From positions 11,109,088 through 11,173,087 of the forward strand of contig NC_087071.1 in NCBI RefSeq assembly GCF_963678635.1: a stretch of DNA of 64,000 nucleotides, given 5' to 3'. Of the stretch, positions 52,054 to 61,733 are shown one piece after another. Position 1 is the stretch's first letter. Each line of letters opens with the position of its first letter. The notes under the pieces were generated by a model that saw nothing but the letters and a program-made list of their open reading frames with translations, was not told where the DNA came from and searched no databases. The stretch comes from Symsagittifera roscoffensis. Lineage: Eukaryota > Xenacoelomorpha > Acoela > Convolutidae. The position numbers and the translations under genes were made by a program.

Positions 52054-52230
52054 TTAATGTTTATTAAAGTATTCTTCTAAGAAAAGAATTAGGAGGATTG
52101 TTGCTAGAGCGAATGTGATGATTGCTTTCTTTATACATTTGCATATAGTCAAAATGAGGGATGATAGAAATGTTATGAAAATTACAAATAGTAGAAAAAT
52201 ATCAGTTCTACTGAAAATAGTTTGTATCAT
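52054..52230 (-). CDS. Element 3, 58-aa two-helix membrane peptide
   Basis: ATG at 52230-52228, TAA at 52056-52054. The peptide has two hydrophobic segments (residues ~11-29 with IFLLFVIFITFLSS, and ~37-51 with IITFALATILLILFL) separated by a Cys/Lys turn (CKCIKK). It lies between Pol and the ATG-less frame, where small viroporin-like or leader peptides occur in some viruses. The open frame is short, so chance is possible, but its length and clean two-helix profile argue for a real product. Confidence 0.4.
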   Translation of the reverse strand: MIQTIFSRTDIFLLFVIFITFLSSLILTICKCIKKAIITFALATILLILFLEEYFNKH

Positions 52231-53050
52231 TTAGACAATTTTATAAATCGTACCTGTGTATATAATCAAGGGTTTTTGAAAGTTGGAGAAATAGTTCGAA
52301 TATAGTGTAGAAAATTTAAAAAATATTACAAAAAATGATTAAGAGTATTAGAAAAGATTCAAGGATATCAAAAAGAAATATTATGAAAGTTTCAAGTATC
52401 GTAAAAAATTGTTTGAGGTTTGTGATAATTTTAGTGACTGTTTGATAGAAGAGCATTTAAGAAATGGCTTCGTGATCGAATATTTTTTGTTGTTTGGGGC
52501 AATTTTCAAGTGTGGTCGGATTATTTATTAGTTTTTTGACAAGTGGGTTGAGTTTCGTAAAAAATTGTTGGGGGCAATTTTTATGGTGATCGGGAGGTCT
52601 TCTTTGTCTTTATTTTCATTTGTCAAATGATCTGGGGTATTTTTGAGATTTTTATACTTTAGGCTAAATAAAATGGTCGTTCTTTTACTTTAGGCTAATT
52701 TAACATATTTGTTTGGGGGGTATTTGAGGGCTGAGTTGGGGAAATATTGTTGATCTTTGGTTTATTAGATAAGGGAGGGTTATGATATTATGGTGATATT
52801 TATTTTAGTTGTCAAGTTGGAGTGGTTTGCTTATTTTTGACCTGGAGGTCGTAGAGTTATAGTTATAGATATGCCTGGAGTTTAATATTTTTCGTCTAGT
52901 TGGTTTGTGTTAAAGTTATAGAAGGTGACGGATTGGATGAATCCTATTGGCTAATTTTGAACTAGAATCGCTGCGTGTTTATCAGCATGTTATCTTGAAA
53001 AATGAAAGTGTGAAATGTTTCAGAGGTGCAAAGGTTTTTAAATGTAGAAT
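52231..53050 (-). other. Non-coding gap downstream of Pol, element 3
   Basis: About 820 bp with no open frame that I consider real. It may contain splice signals for the downstream envelope message, but I could not assign a specific acceptor. Confidence 0.5.
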
Positions 53051-56000
53051 TTAAGGTTGTTTTTGAAATTCAACTTTCTTTAATATTTTAGATTGTGGGA
53101 TGAATACTTTATAATTTTTACGTGGTTGATTTCTAAGTCGTGAAGACTCTCTATGTTCTGATTTGTCGATTTGTTTTTGGGGTATTATTTGTTCTGTCAT
53201 TTTTCTATTTTTTCTTTCTTTTTGAGATGTATTTTGATCGAGATTTTTTGTATTGTTTTTTGTGGTGTTTGATTTTGTATTTTGATTTCCGAGGTGAATA
53301 TCATTTTGTTCCTTTGTTATGGTGTCCGTATGTGGGTTATTTTGAATAACTTTTAAACCTGTAAAAGAATATAATTGAGTTAGTTCGCGGAGTGCGTATT
53401 CTTTTGGATAATAAGGTAATAGGTTATTTCGGTGTTGAACGATTTCTTTTTTATCTGAGTCGGTGATTTTATATGTGACATCAGTGGGTTTTGCAATTAT
53501 TTGGTATGGTCCTTTACGAAGGGGTTGTAACTTTTTTGAAATTCCTTTTTGAGTATTAAAATTGGGTATTAAAACAAATGTTCCAATTTTTAAATCGGAG
53601 GCTGGTGTAAAGCGTGAATTTATTTGTTCATTAATATTTTGCCTTTGTAACAACTTTTTTGTTACCTTTTGGTAAATTTCATTGTGTTTTTTATCTCTGT
53701 TTAAAATCCATTCGGTGTGTGTACCGGAGGCTAATTTAAGAATTTGTGGGTGATGAAAATGATCTTCATCGTGTGTATGTAATGGTAGGTTATAACAAAT
53801 TGAGTCTTTATTTGGTTGACAATAACCTTGTGCGTTTTTATGAGAGTTTGCTGTAAACATTATTGGTTTGCGTGGCTTTTGGTTAAAAACCATTTCATAT
53901 GGTGACATTCCTAAAGTTGTCGTGATTTGTGAATTATATGCTAAGGGAAATAGTTTTACATCTGCTGACCATTCGGTATATCTTGTATCATTTCCATTGA
54001 TGATACATCTGAGATATTCTTGTAATGAACGGTTCATACCTTTGACTAAGCCGTTTGTCCAAGGTGCGTGAGATGTACGTGGTTTGTGTTTAGTGTTATA
54101 TAAATGACATAGTGTGATGATTTCATTATTTATGAATTCTGTACCGTTGTCTGTAACTAAAATTTCTGGTAGTCCGAATTTTGCTATCCAGTGTTCATAG
54201 AGTGTTGTGTAAGCGTAATAAGCGTTACAATGTGGTACTGGGTTAAGTGCTACATAATGTGTAAATGCGTCAACAATTACCATAATGTAGGAGTTTCCTT
54301 CGGATGAGGGTGAAATTGGTCCTTTGGTATCAAATGAGATACGATGATTAAAGTACAAACTTTGTCCTTTAAAATCTTGTTTTTGTGCTATTTGTTTTTG
54401 ATTTGGGTAAGGTTTATTTAGTTGACATACTATACAGTCATTGCATAGTACTTTTATCCAAATTGGTGCATTTGGGAAATAAAAGTTTTGTATAAAATTT
54501 GAATATGTTTTTTCTGATCCAGAGTGTCCTTTAATATTTTGTGTATGTGAAATATTAAAAGCTATAAGAATCATACTTAAAGGGAGACAGGGAGCTGTAG
54601 ATTCATTTAGTTTGTATTCTAGAAGGTCTGTGTTTTCGTTAATTGTTGTATTGTTGAATTTTCGAAAATATCTGAGGAGTGTTTTGTTTCCTAGAATAGT
54701 TGAATCTGCTTTGATAGGTTTAGTTTTATATTTGTGCCATGATTTCAGTTGTCGAATTACTGGGTCAAGGTTTTGATATTGTTTCAGTGTTGAAATTGTA
54801 ATTGTTTCTGTTGGGGGGAGAAAAATGTTTTCGATTTCTAATTTAGATAAGGGTATTGTATCAAGTGGGTCATGGAGGTCAAAAACTTGATTTATTGTGT
54901 ATTTTGAATCGTTTGTTTGTGGTCCTGATAAGTTTATTTTATCAGTCAGATTTTCTTTTTCAATTAGTGGAAAATGGTCTTTTTTAGGCGGGTGTTGTTT
55001 TATTCTTTTTTGTTGGGTGTTGTTTTTTATCCATTGTGAATATGGGATTGGTTTAAAAGTTGATGTTCCAAGTAGATCAACTTCGTAGTGATTATTTTGA
55101 CAATCTAAATAAAGTGGGAAATGTTGTAAATTATTTATTTGTGATTGTTCAACGTCAGTTTTTACTGCATATTTGCATTCCAATCGGGGTGATGTTTCAT
55201 TTTCTGCAAGGTAGAATTTTATGTTTTTGGGTATTTCAACTGTGGTTTTTCGTGTAAGTAATTCAGGTGGCGTATTTCGACTTAAGGTGTCTGGTAATGC
55301 AAGATTTTTTCCTGCGGTCCAAACTATATGTAAGTTTGGGAATTTCATTAAAATGAGTTGAAATCTATAAACTCGGTGGTTTGGATTAGACTTTTGTGTA
55401 AAAAGAAAGATGATTGGTTTATGGTCTGTGAATAGAACTGTGGGATGTTTTGATCCAAGTATCAGAAATTCATATTCTGTTAGTGTATATATTATGGCTG
55501 TACATTCTCTCATTAGAGTTGAGAGTCTTAGTTCTGCTTGAGTGAATAATCGAGAATTTGCTGATATGAGGTTCATTTTATTTGTACTATTATGTGATTG
55601 TAATAATGCTGCGCCGATGCCAAAGTTCGAAGCATCGCACATTGCATAAAATGGTTGATTTGAATCTGGAATTGTGTTTGAAATTTGTTCAGTTAGAAGT
55701 TTTTTAATTTCTTCAAATCGTGCTTGATGTTCTATATTCCATTCAAATTTATTTTGTTGTCTAAGTATGTTATAGAATGGTCGTAGATATAATTGCATTT
55801 TATAAACATATTTGCTTAAAAAGTTTAACATTCCAAGGAATTCTTGGATTTTCTTTTTATTTGTTGGTGGTTGGAGATTTTGAATAGCGTCTATACGTGA
55901 TTTCAATGGAGTGATTGTTTTTCTTTCTATATTATGCCCTAAGAATTTAACTTTTGTCAAAAAGAAGTGTGATTTATCGGGGGCGGCCTTCAGATTTTCG

Positions 56001-58441
56001 TTCTGAAGTATTTGGTGATATTGTTCTAAAACATTGAACATTTCCTCTTTTGTTTGTGATTGCATAAAAACATCGTCTAAATAGGTGATTGCGTTTTTCT
56101 TGAGTATTAGTGGTCGAAAAATTTTGCTCATAAAAGCTGAAAATGCTGCTGGTCCTATGGATATTCCATAGAATAAGCGGTTGAATTCGTATTGTTGATT
56201 TCCAATAACAAATTGTGTTAAGCGTCGTGATTGTTCGTCTAATGGCATTTGATTATATGCACTATTCATATCGGCGGTGGTAAAGTATTTTCCGTTTATT
56301 TTTGTTAAAATAACTTGTATTGGTTCAATGGGCCAATTACACTTTGATTCATCTATGAGTGAGTTGAGGTATCTAGCATCGAGAACAATTTTTAATGATT
56401 CTCCTTTGGCTAGAATGATAACAGGGTTGATAAATGTGTTGCCTTTTGGTTGTTCCTCTTTGTTTACTGGTGATATAATGTTGTATTGTTCTAAAATGTC
56501 GAGTAATCTGTTCACTTTATCGTGTAAGTGAATTGGTACTTTACTTGCTCTTTGTTTTTTGAAAACTGCGTCTGGTTTTAATGGGAGATGTAGTGATGAG
56601 CTGATTTTGCCAACATCAAATTTGGATGTTGCATAGACTGATGAATATTTAATTAGCTGTTTTGCTAGTTTTTCAAATTCGTCTTGTGTTATTTGTGAAT
56701 GTTGGAAATTAAACATTGTTAAAAATTTCTGTTGATTCTCTGTGTAGTTACTTATGTTGAATGTAGGTTTGAAATATGGGGTTTTTGTGAAATAATCCGT
56801 ATTTCTGTTTTCGTTACTTATTATATTATTTATAGATAATTCTTCATTAAGGATTGTGGATTGGCAAATATCTAGTAATTGGAGTATATTTTTTACACGA
56901 TATGCTTTTTCGTGTATTGGTAATATTGTAGCGTTGGTTTCGCAATAGCCTAAAAGTCCTAAAGGTAATGTTACTTGGTAAGGTGTATTGTTGTATACAT
57001 GTAAGGAAATAATATCTGAATTCGAGTTTTTCAAATATTTTATTGATGAGATTGTGATTTTGAAAAACTTATGAATAGGTTTGAATTCAAAATCTGACAT
57101 ATAAAATTTTTGTTTGTTTTGTTTTTTATCATATTGGTGAACTTGTTTGATTGAAAAATTATAGATGTTTCCTGATAGTGGTTTCAAGTGTTTTCTTTGC
57201 TGGTTATATATTGGGTAAAATTTTGAAAAAAATGGTGGTTGTTTATTTAATCTTTGAAAAAATGTTAGGGATGTGTCTTTTGTTTTTGTATATTTATCTT
57301 TGATTAATATTTTACTATTCAAGATGTTGATTGTTGGTATATATTTAGAGATAAATGGTATTCCAATGATATTATGTTTAATATCAGTGATATGGAATAT
57401 TTGTTTAAATGGTTTGGTTAAAATTTTGTTTTGCTCCATTGTTCTTGTGGGGAGAAGAAATAATTGAATTTTTCCGTAGTTTATTAATGTTGATCCTTGT
57501 GCTGTTGCTAGTTTGCTGGAGGTATCAAGAGGTGTTAGCTTTGGGTGTAAGGTTTTTATTTCATTCCATGTGGGAATGTTTATTATATTTGATTCTGCTC
57601 CTGAATCAATTAAAAAATCAATTTCAAGATCTGGTGGTTGAAATTCTTTGCTTTTTGGGCTTTCCAAAAGAAATGGTATTGTCCAAATTTTTTCTTTGGG
57701 TTGTTCTTTTTGTATGTTTTGATAGATGTGATTTGTATTCAAACATTTTGTTTTTTCTTTCTCATTGGTTTGGTTTGTAGTGTTAATTTCATTAGTTTTT
57801 TGTGTCGTCGGTGTGGAATGGACGGGTTCAATATAATAATTGTGAAGGAGTTCTGATTGATTCTCATATATGTGTGATGAAAAAGGTTCTTCATATATAA
57901 CAGGTTCATAGTCATTTTCGACTTTTATCATGTTGATGGAGAGAGTGTTTTCTGCATCGCTTTCTGAATCTGATGATTCACAGTTTATTTGGTTGAGTTG
58001 TAACGTATCAGTTACTGTGTCATCAATACCTGGAGGGTCTGATGTTGTTTCTGGATTAGATTGTACTTGATTAATATGTCTTTGATGTTTAGGTGTACTA
58101 CTTCTGTGGCGATTATTAGAATTATTATAGTTATTATTATTCCGGTGTGGTGATTGGGAATAATTTCTATAACGATTATTATAACTTGAGTGTAGATTTT
58201 GTGAATTATTTCGCGATCTGTTTTGGTAATTATTGTTTGGTCTGTTATAGTTCGATCTATTATATGAGTTATTCCTTGATTGATTGTTCGGGTAATTCTG
58301 GTTTCGGTTGTTTGAATAACTTCTATTCCGATTATTTGAGTAGTTTCTATTCCTATTGTATGATGAATTTCGTGATTGATTGTTTGGATAATAATTATTT
58401 CTTGATTGGGAATTAGATCTAGAAACAAATCGTTGTGTATT
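53051..58441 (-). CDS. Element 3 Pol: protease, RT, RNase H, integrase (integrase Glu replaced)
   Basis: The ATG at 57931 gives 1,626 residues, but the same frame is open back to 58441, right after the Gag TAA, adding ~170 Asn/Arg-rich residues. From ATG 57931: protease DSGAESN (~108); RT with LDARYLN, TADMNSAYNQM, and YLDD (~615); RNase H with CDASNFGIGAALL (~764) and FTDHKP; integrase zinc module (GHSG, then CNDCIVC, ~1130-1160); core D in SFDTKG (~1199) and D in VTDNGTEF (~1260). Thirty-five residues after that second Asp stands Lys (codon AAA at 54043-54041) in NGLVKG where every active DD35E integrase has Glu. This copy is therefore predicted to be integration-dead. A short basic tail with a SRLRNQPRK motif follows the IN C-terminal domain. 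Confidence 0.9.
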   Translation of the reverse strand, partial: NTQRFVSRSNSQSRNNYYPNNQSRNSSYNRNRNYSNNRNRSYSNNRNQNYPNNQSRNNSYNRSNYNRPNNNYQNRSRNNSQNLHSSYNNRYRNYSQSPHRNNNNYNNSNNRHRSSTPKHQRHINQVQSNPETTSDPPGIDDTVTDTLQLNQINCESSDSESDAENTLSINMIKVENDYEPVIYEEPFSSHIYENQSELLHNYYIEPVHSTPTTQKTNEINTTNQTNEKEKTKCLNTNHIYQNIQKEQPKEKIWTIPFLLESPKSKEFQPPDLEIDFLIDSGAESNIINIPTWNEIKTLHPKLTPLDTSSKLATAQGSTLINYGKIQLFLLPTRTMEQNKILTKPFKQIFHITDIKHNIIGIPFISKYIPTINILNSKILIKDKYTKTKDTSLTFFQRLNKQPPFFSKFYPIYNQQRKHLKPLSGNIYNFSIKQVHQYDKKQNKQKFYMSDFEFKPIHKFFKITISSIKYLKNSNSDIISLHVYNNTPYQVTLPLGLLGYCETNATILPIHEKAYRVKNILQLLDICQSTILNEELSINNIISNENRNTDYFTKTPYFKPTFNISNYTENQQKFLTMFNFQHSQITQDEFEKLAKQLIKYSSVYATSKFDVGKISSSLHLPLKPDAVFKKQRASKVPIHLHDKVNRLLDILEQYNIISPVNKEEQPKGNTFINPVIILAKGESLKIVLDARYLNSLIDESKCNWPIEPIQVILTKINGKYFTTADMNSAYNQMPLDEQSRRLTQFVIGNQQYEFNRLFYGISIGPAAFSAFMSKIFRPLILKKNAITYLDDVFMQSQTKEEMFNVLEQYHQILQNENLKAAPDKSHFFLTKVKFLGHNIERKTITPLKSRIDAIQNLQPPTNKKKIQEFLGMLNFLSKYVYKMQLYLRPFYNILRQQNKFEWNIEHQARFEEIKKLLTEQISNTIPDSNQPFYAMCDASNFGIGAALLQSHNSTNKMNLISANSRLFTQAELRLSTLMRECTAIIYTLTEYEFLILGSKHPTVLFTDHKPIIFLFTQKSNPNHRVYRFQLILMKFPNLHIVWTAGKNLALPDTLSRNTPPELLTRKTTVEIPKNIKFYLAENETSPRLECKYAVKTDVEQSQINNLQHFPLYLDCQNNHYEVDLLGTSTFKPIPYSQWIKNNTQQKRIKQHPPKKDHFPLIEKENLTDKINLSGPQTNDSKYTINQVFDLHDPLDTIPLSKLEIENIFLPPTETITISTLKQYQNLDPVIRQLKSWHKYKTKPIKADSTILGNKTLLRYFRKFNNTTINENTDLLEYKLNESTAPCLPLSMILIAFNISHTQNIKGHSGSEKTYSNFIQNFYFPNAPIWIKVLCNDCIVCQLNKPYPNQKQIAQKQDFKGQSLYFNHRISFDTKGPISPSSEGNSYIMVIVDAFTHYVALNPVPHCNAYYAYTTLYEHWIAKFGLPEILVTDNGTEFINNEIITLCHLYNTKHKPRTSHAPWTNGLVKGMNRSLQEYLRCIINGNDTRYTEWSADVKLFPLAYNSQITTTLGMSPYEMVFNQKPRKPIMFTANSHKNAQGYCQPNKDSICYNLPLHTHDEDHFHHPQILKLASGTHTEWILNRDKKHNEIYQKVTKKLLQRQNINEQINSRFTPASDLKIGTFVLIPNFNTQKGISKKLQPLRKGPYQIIAKPTDVTYKITDSDKKEIVQHRNNLLPYYPKEYALRELTQLYSFTGLKVIQNNPHTDTITKEQNDIHLGNQNTKSNTTKNNTKNLDQNTSQKERKNRKMTEQIIPQKQIDKSEHRESSRLRNQPRKNYKVFIPQSKILKKVEFQKQP

Positions 58442-60799
58442 TTAATGTGATCTGGAGTAGTTATTTCGACTATTTGGTCTATTGTAGTGATTTTGTGATG
58501 AATTATGCGTGTTTCTTCGTTCTGGTGATCTTCCTCTATAACTTGAGTTATATGGTGATTGATTTCTTGTATAATTTGTATTGTTCGGGAGTGGTTTTCC
58601 TGAACTGTTGTTGCTGTAGACTGTTTTGTTCGGTAGATTTTGATCTTTTTTCATGTATTGATAGAATGATTTATTTGGTTCTTTATATTTTTGAGGTTTA
58701 TTTTGATTGTCTTGCTGTTTTTGTCTACATTCAGAAATACTATGTCCGTATCGTCGGCAATAATTACACCATTTTTTGAAAGATGGTTTGCCTTTAAAGT
58801 TTGGGTGTTTTTCGTAAATATTGAGTATTTCAGTGATTTTTTCAACGAGATCTGTATCTGATTCTTGTATATTGTTTATATTTGTGGAAGCTGTTTCAAT
58901 TCTGTTAACGTATTGTAATTTCAGATTTTCCGTTTCTTCGAGTTTCATTGTGATTTCTGCTTGTTCTAGTTTGTCTACTAGTTTTCGAAAATCTAAATCG
59001 GGTTCTCGAATTGACGAAGGATGGGATGCTCTCTTTTTTATTGCTATTTTCCTTAATTGTGGTGTTAAGGTCATCATTAAGATTTCTGTCATCTTTGTGT
59101 TTTTATAGTCATGTGTATTTAATGAATATGCTTTTCGAACTAGTGTTTCGATTCGTACTGCTATTTGCTTGATGGTTTCATTTGGTAATCTGCGAATTTC
59201 ATTACATAAAACTCTTTGTTGTTGTTTGTTTCTTTCGGAGTCAAACATTTTTGAAAATTCCTGTGTAAACCTTTTCCAGTTTGATTTTATTTCTAGAGGT
59301 AGTACTGAAAACCATTTTTGGGCTGCGCCATCTAGAGTTGTTTGTATTAACGCTGTGCGTCGATGTATCCAGTTTTGATGTAGTGGCGTATTAATTGGTT
59401 CAGGTCCTATATTTAAAATCAAATTTGCTGTGACTGCATTTAAATAGTCTTCTACAGAATATTCAGGGTCTGTTCCTGTGAATACCATTAAAGGTTTATT
59501 TGATGTTATTGATGATCCACCCATAAGGTATGGATTCATCGTCATTTGTAATGATTCTGCTGCATTTGGCATTTGAGAAAAATTTGAAAGTTGATTTCTT
59601 GTTATTTCGTGTTGTTGAAGATAATATGGGAGTGGTATTTCATTTTGCATTTGTGCTGGTTGGTACGAGTTTGCAATCATTGGGTTTTGTTGCTGAATTG
59701 GTTGAAAAGATTTATTAATTGGGTTTTGTTGTTGAATTGGTTGTTGAATTTGTGTATCTATTGGTTGTGGAGAAAAAATTCTATGATATGTATGTGGTTT
59801 CTGTATTCCTTGTCCACGATATTCTTGATTATAGGGTGTAAATATATCTGGTTGTAAGAAATCATCATCTGAGGATAAGTAATCCATTTGATAAGATGTT
59901 TGTTTTTTATTTTTATTTTGTTGAAAAAATGGATAGTTTTCACTACGATCCTGTGGAGGATGTAAATTTGTGTGGAAATTTACTGAATTAGGTGGTGCCA
60001 TTGGGTTATCCCAGTTTCGAGATCTTGTATAATTACTAAAATTTTTTCGTGGTTGATAACTTGTTTTTGATGGATGTGTGTAATTATAATTATGGTCTGC
60101 AAAGTTGTTTCTAGTGAACGTTTTGCGTGTTTTTGGCGGTATTGTCATGGGTCTGTATGTTTGGTAATCCATGTGTGAATATTTTGGAGCAACCGAAGGT
60201 TTAACGGTTGATTGTAATGTTACCTGTGTTTGTGAAGAATTTGTATTTCTTGGTGTTGTTAAGTTTGGACGTATTGGTGAAATACTTTGTTGTGTAGTTG
60301 TTGTGTGTACGATTTCTTCATTTATGAAGTGTGATGGTGTCTGGATATCTTGTTGAGTAAGATTCCTAGTTCCATTGAGGTTTTCATTGTGTATGACTGT
60401 AGAGTTTAAACTATTATTTTGCATATCGGGTAAAAATGTATTATAGTTTAATGGTGTTGCATCAATGGTTAATGGTATTACTCGTACATAATCTCTTACA
60501 TAAGATATCGTACTTATTGCTTGACTTGAGATTGATTGTGGGAAGTTTATGAATGCGGGATGAGACCATTCGGGGTCCCAAACATAGTCTGATTGTTCTG
60601 TGATGGCAGTATCATCGTTGGAGTTTTGGGGTCTAAAATTTTTTCTTGCTTGTGAAATTAAATCAATATTATGTGTGAAATAATCTATTATGAACCATGC
60701 CAAGATTTTTTGTAAGTCGTGTTTTGTATGTTGTGAAACTTCATCTTTCGTGAAATTTTCTTTAATTATATTTAGAAAACTAGAGTAGTGTGATTTCAT
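58442..60799 (-). CDS. Element 3 Gag
   Basis: 785 residues from ATG 60799 to TAA 58444-58442. The N-terminal ~400 residues are low-complexity, Gln/Asn/Thr/Pro-rich (QPIQQQNP repeats). A capsid-like retrotransposon Gag region spans ~430-640 (GPEPINTPLHQNWIHRRTAL, then WFSVLPLEIKSNWKRF, RRLPNETIKQIAVRIE). A CCHC knuckle follows (WCNYCRRYGHSISEC, ~690). The C-terminus is Asn/Arg/Ser/Tyr-rich and continues with the same composition beyond the TAA into the Pol frame. The start overlaps the preceding small ORF by 20 nt. Confidence 0.88.
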   Translation of the reverse strand: MKSHYSSFLNIIKENFTKDEVSQHTKHDLQKILAWFIIDYFTHNIDLISQARKNFRPQNSNDDTAITEQSDYVWDPEWSHPAFINFPQSISSQAISTISYVRDYVRVIPLTIDATPLNYNTFLPDMQNNSLNSTVIHNENLNGTRNLTQQDIQTPSHFINEEIVHTTTTQQSISPIRPNLTTPRNTNSSQTQVTLQSTVKPSVAPKYSHMDYQTYRPMTIPPKTRKTFTRNNFADHNYNYTHPSKTSYQPRKNFSNYTRSRNWDNPMAPPNSVNFHTNLHPPQDRSENYPFFQQNKNKKQTSYQMDYLSSDDDFLQPDIFTPYNQEYRGQGIQKPHTYHRIFSPQPIDTQIQQPIQQQNPINKSFQPIQQQNPMIANSYQPAQMQNEIPLPYYLQQHEITRNQLSNFSQMPNAAESLQMTMNPYLMGGSSITSNKPLMVFTGTDPEYSVEDYLNAVTANLILNIGPEPINTPLHQNWIHRRTALIQTTLDGAAQKWFSVLPLEIKSNWKRFTQEFSKMFDSERNKQQQRVLCNEIRRLPNETIKQIAVRIETLVRKAYSLNTHDYKNTKMTEILMMTLTPQLRKIAIKKRASHPSSIREPDLDFRKLVDKLEQAEITMKLEETENLKLQYVNRIETASTNINNIQESDTDLVEKITEILNIYEKHPNFKGKPSFKKWCNYCRRYGHSISECRQKQQDNQNKPQKYKEPNKSFYQYMKKDQNLPNKTVYSNNSSGKPLPNNTNYTRNQSPYNSSYRGRSPERRNTHNSSQNHYNRPNSRNNYSRSH

Positions 60800-61172
60800 G
60801 TCGTACTCTTATATGTTTAGATGTTTCTGTTGGTGAGACATTTGGTATCTGGATTTCGTTTTCTAATATCGAGATATAACTATATATTATCGCAAAAACT
60901 TCATTGGTGAATATGGAGTTTGCTCTTTGTGAGTTATTATATTGGATGCTTTTTATATATTCTGAGAATATTTTTGAGAATTCTAAATCAAGGTCGTCTG
61001 TTTGAATTATATATTTACTGTGATTCTGGTTTGGTGAGCTGAATTCTATGGAGTAGATTCCGTATTGTTGTGTTAGGTTACATATATCTTTTAGATAGTG
61101 ATCGATAATTTGTCTTTTGATTTTTACATCTGGGAACTCTGTTTTACATGGACTGATTCCGGGTTCAAACAA
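60780..61172 (-). CDS. Element 3, small ORF upstream of Gag (no ATG)
   Basis: Open frame of about 130 codons. Its first usable initiator is a TTG at 61172, and no ATG is seen inside it. It overlaps the Gag start by 20 nt. It contains a Cys and an amphipathic helix-rich middle (IIDHYLKDICNL, EFSKIFSEYIKSI). No family recognised. It may be an exon, or be expressed by frameshift from the short frame before it. Confidence 0.4.
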   Translation of the reverse strand: MFEPGISPCKTEFPDVKIKRQIIDHYLKDICNLTQQYGIYSIEFSSPNQNHSKYIIQTDDLDLEFSKIFSEYIKSIQYNNSQRANSIFTNEVFAIIYSYISILENEIQIPNVSPTETSKHIRVRHEITLL

Positions 61173-61174
61173 AT

Positions 61175-61291
61175 TTAAGAGTAAATTTTGCAGAATATAT
61201 GCTGTCCTCTATCAGTGGTTGCGTCTACGATAAAGGGGAAAATATCATCATCATCTGGACTTTCTTCACCTGGGGTGTGCGTTGAGCTCAT
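61175..61291 (-). CDS. Element 3, 38-aa acidic ORF bridging two frames
   Basis: ATG 61291-61289 to TAA 61177-61175. It is in the Gag frame phase and overlaps the end of the 155-aa ORF. It has an acidic stretch (ESPDDDDIF). It is short and could be fortuitous; it is listed because it makes a continuous overlapping series 155 aa - 38 aa - 130 aa - Gag. Confidence 0.25.
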   Translation of the reverse strand: MSSTHTPGEESPDDDDIFPFIVDATTDRGQHIFCKIYS

Positions 61292-61733
61292 TTTTTCGTT
61301 CGATGACTGTTAATATGTAATTATCAATGTGTCTAGTTGGTTGATTCCAATTGTATAAATGTACTGGTTTGTGTTTATACTGCTTTTTTATTCTTCTTTT
61401 TCCTCTTTTTGATGAATTTGAAGTTGTTTCTGAGTCAGAGAAATATAATTGATCGTGGATTGGGCAATTTTTATCTATTGATTCTTTTAGTTTATAAAGT
61501 TCGTCTAAACTGTTGGTTTCTGATTCTGAAAATGCGTTTCGATTTTTTGAAAATCTTTTTCGTGTTATTTGTCTTTGTTTAGTTAGTATTTTTCTCTTTA
61601 ATGTTTGTCGTTTTGTTCTAATGTATCCAACTGTTTGTGTATGAGGTGTGATTACAAGGTCGTATTTTTTGTTATTTATTTCACAATTGTGTAAAACGAT
61701 TGTTTGTTTATTTCCTAGGTTTTTAAATGACAT
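61266..61733 (-). CDS. Element 3, 155-aa basic protein
   Basis: ATG 61733 to TGA 61268-61266. Residues ~38-70 are strongly basic (RTKRQTLKRKILTKQ..TRKRF), then an acidic/Ser segment (SESETNSLDE), then a second acidic/Ser patch and a second basic cluster (KRGKRRIKKQYKHK) around residue 115. Arg/Lys clusters of this type act as nuclear or RNA-binding signals in small retroviral regulators, but there is no sequence family I recognise. It is the first ORF of the element after a 1.2-kb leader. Confidence 0.5.
   Translation of the reverse strand: MSFKNLGNKQTIVLHNCEINNKKYDLVITPHTQTVGYIRTKRQTLKRKILTKQRQITRKRFSKNRNAFSESETNSLDELYKLKESIDKNCPIHDQLYFSDSETTSNSSKRGKRRIKKQYKHKPVHLYNWNQPTRHIDNYILTVIERKNELNAHPR

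Noticed and set aside
58012-58428. 138-codon minus-strand Ile/Thr-rich frame
   Set aside because: Another frame of the Asn/Arg-rich region that joins Gag to Pol; the Gag-Pol frame is the better reading.
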